From Scatosoma sp045594025 (lineage in GTDB: Bacteria > Bacillota > Clostridia > Christensenellales > Borkfalkiaceae): a stretch of DNA of 53,866 nt. Location of the stretch: assembly GCA_045594025.1 (NCBI GenBank), contig JAZNXS010000016.1, positions 1-53,866 of the forward strand, given 5' to 3'. The notes beneath the pieces were generated by a model. The model was not told the origin of the DNA. It searched no databases and saw only the letters and a list, made by a program, of their open reading frames with translations. Below, piece by piece: positions 52,306-53,866 of this stretch. Both the position numbers and the translations under genes were made by a program. Numbering within the stretch: position 1 is the first letter of the stretch; each line of letters begins with the position of its first letter.

Positions 52306-53304
52306 TCATTTGAAACTTCTTATATGTTCAACGGAAAACTGAGAACATTTGTTGGATAAAGTGATTAACGTTCCACCCAATTTTTCTTTTTCGTGATAAT
52401 CGTAGCACCCCGTTTTCAAACCATACGTCCAACGAATCCCCTCGCCTATAATACTTGCATTATTGACATGCGAGTGTCCAAAAAATGCGCCGTCCACATT
52501 TACCGCCTTAAATGTAGGTAAAACCGAAATCGGCTCATCTCCCACCTGTATATTTTCGTGAATATCTCCAAAGTCCTCTCCGTTTGAAGTAATATCGTAT
52601 TTACAAAACGCTTTGGAATTGCAATAACCTTTTCGCTCCAAAATACGCAAATAATCTATGGTTTCAATATGAAAACAAACGAAAGAAGGTACACTCTTTC
52701 CGTATTTCTCACAAATATTTGCATAAGAAACACGCATCCAATCCATTTGTTGCGAAGCAAACCCCATAGTCGTTTTCACCCCTTGCAAAACAGAGATCTT
52801 TGACGCATTATAGCAACCGTTGCTATCCATCATATACATAAGTCGAAGCAATTCGCCGTCGCTATTCTTGATACCGATTATATAATTACTGCAACCAACG
52901 GTGATACCCTTTTTAAATAAACAATTTTTCGCGTTTATAAATTGTTGACATTGCCAATCCACCCCTAAAACGCTTTCATTGTCGTGATTTCCCCATACGG
53001 AAGCCCAAGGAATATTATACGACTCCATTTTTTTGATAAAAGCGAGCAATGATTTGCCTGTATCGTCAAATTCCCCATATGTAATATCGCCTGTGATGAT
53101 AATCAAATCGGGATTCGTTTCCGCAACCAATTTATCCATACTGTCAAACAGTATTTCTTTCATGTTTTGCGGTTGCCATTTTTCTGTTTCTTCCGCGTTA
53201 AGTCTTTCAGAAAAGCGCTTTTGTGTAGAATCAATCACTTGCATATCCGTCAACTGTAAAATGCGGAATTCTTTTCCTTTTTGTATAACCGAAAAATCTA
53301 TCAT
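52306..53304 (-). CDS. Calcineurin-like metallophosphoesterase
   Basis: A 332-aa protein without signal peptide. Metal-binding blocks appear in order: LQLTDMQV (16-23), IITGDITYG (about 71-79), VWGNHDNE (about 103-110) and FFGHSHVN (about 276-283). These are the standard metallophos ligands, with Gln where many members have the His of DxH, so the first metal site is slightly unusual. It belongs to the broad Icc/DCR2-like group of phosphodiesterases or phosphatases; the substrate cannot be told. A single-gene unit with a consensus promoter and its own terminator. Confidence 0.88.
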   Translation of the reverse strand: MIDFSVIQKGKEFRILQLTDMQVIDSTQKRFSERLNAEETEKWQPQNMKEILFDSMDKLVAETNPDLIIITGDITYGEFDDTGKSLLAFIKKMESYNIPWASVWGNHDNESVLGVDWQCQQFINAKNCLFKKGITVGCSNYIIGIKNSDGELLRLMYMMDSNGCYNASKISVLQGVKTTMGFASQQMDWMRVSYANICEKYGKSVPSFVCFHIETIDYLRILERKGYCNSKAFCKYDITSNGEDFGDIHENIQVGDEPISVLPTFKAVNVDGAFFGHSHVNNASIIGEGIRWTYGLKTGCYDYHEKEKLGGTLITLSNKCSQFSVEHIRSFK

Positions 53305-53370
53305 ATATTTATCCCATTTTTTACATTCATTTTATTATTGCCAAAGCAAGAAAACTTTTATTTTTTATTT

Positions 53371-53399
53371 ATTATACCATAACAATCAAATAAATGCAA
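53371..53399 (-). promoter_or_regulatory. Phosphoesterase gene promoter
   Basis: Minus strand -35 TTGCAT (53394-53399), 17-bp spacer, -10 TATAAT (53371-53376) with TGG before it. Confidence 0.75.
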
Positions 53400-53416
53400 T
53401 TCTCCTATAAAAAATA

Positions 53417-53451
53417 AAATCGACAAATTTCTTGTCGAAATTTGTCGATTT
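53417..53451 (-). terminator. Terminator of the right-edge SGNH gene
   Basis: AAATCGACAAATTTC and GAAATTTGTCGATTT form a 15-bp stem with a 5-nt loop; the minus strand continues with a T-rich run. Confidence 0.75.
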
Positions 53452-53584
53452 GCTGTGAGTAATCTAAAATTTTGATACCATATTATAATGGGTGCAAATT
53501 TTAGTGTTATGGGTGCATTTTTGTAATGAGGTTTGCACCTATATTAGTTCGATAAATTGGAATTTGTAATGCTGTTAAGCGCAG

Positions 53585-53866
53585 TTATCTACCTAATAGT
53601 TGTTCGAGTGCGGGAGTTATCTTATTTGTAAGTACCTCGTATCCTGCGGATGTTAAGTGACCGCCATCGGTCGTATATTCTGCATATATTTCACCTGTTT
53701 CAAGATTCAAAAGTGGAGAATACAAATCGACAAATTCGTATCCGTATTTTTCTGACAGGAGCTTTATTTTAACGTTGTTATAAGCTGCTTTTTGATTATT
53801 TTTGCCCCATTCCTGACTCATAGATGTAAGAGATAGCAATACTATTTTGGTATTTGGCAGATTTTC
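53585..53866 (-). CDS. SGNH/GDSL hydrolase, C-terminal part, cut by the right edge
   Basis: Ninety-three codons plus a stop, in a frame open to the last base (ENLPNTKIVLLSLTSMSQEW...). The segment KIVLLSLTSM is the strand before the helix that carries block III in SGNH hydrolases. DGGHLTSAGYEVL near the end holds the block V Asp and His of the catalytic dyad; the nucleophile Ser block lies off the window. Family members deacylate or deacetylate carbohydrates and lipids; the substrate is unknown. A terminator lies 134 bp downstream. The bases between hold a direct repeat of ATGGGTGCA and nothing else clear. Confidence 0.85.
   Translation of the reverse strand, partial: ENLPNTKIVLLSLTSMSQEWGKNNQKAAYNNVKIKLLSEKYGYEFVDLYSPLLNLETGEIYAEYTTDGGHLTSAGYEVLTNKITPALEQLLGR

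Overview
The window looks like chromosome from an uncultured, probably gut-dwelling member of the Clostridia (Gram-positive type). The evidence is indirect: many lipobox lipoproteins and no outer-membrane machinery, strong GGAGG ribosome binding sites, consensus TTGNNN-17-TATAAT promoters, addB-addA recombination genes instead of recBCD, a tilS-hpt pair, a CUT1 sugar importer without its own ATPase, and a tRNA with encoded CCA. I cannot name the genus from sequence alone. No phage, transposase, integrase or CRISPR locus is present.

Region 1 (1-22.5 kb, all minus strand) is one surface-glycan type locus. An AraC regulator (21597-22454) is followed by a CUT1 importer (binding lipoprotein, two permeases; 17821-21396), then a train of large secreted or lipid-anchored proteins: a 1032-aa Ig-type protein, a 694-aa DUF4838 lipoprotein, a 37-aa small ORF, a 1928-aa DUF4838 protein carrying five beta-sandwich modules, a 986-aa lipoprotein, a 179-aa lipoprotein and a >992-aa lipoprotein that runs off the left edge. 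A 20-bp box overlaps the -35 of both the araC and the importer promoters, so the regulator probably controls itself and the importer. How far transcription continues past the hairpin at 17.75 kb is unknown.

Region 2 (22.5-34.5 kb) is mostly housekeeping: tRNA-Gln(CTG) with a tandem array of noncoding cassettes, each ending in a copy of the tRNA 3' tail; a PRC-barrel protein; an unknown membrane protein; addA/addB; an unknown lipoprotein; hpt and tilS.

Region 3 (34.5-46.5 kb) is catabolic: a cytoplasmic GH78-like alpha-L-rhamnosidase with a short-chain dehydrogenase; an OB-fold lipoprotein; a BFD-like ferredoxin; uxaB-uxaA (tagaturonate reductase, altronate dehydratase) divergent from a second AraC regulator; TspO; and a third DUF4838 protein without a signal peptide. 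Together with region 1 this suggests use of rhamnose- and galacturonate-containing (pectin-like) glycans. The substrate link is inference; uxaC and the KDG kinase and aldolase are not in the window.

Region 4 (46.5-53.9 kb) holds two Ig-repeat surface proteins (322 and 1339 aa), a calcineurin-type phosphoesterase and the C-terminus of an SGNH hydrolase cut by the right edge.
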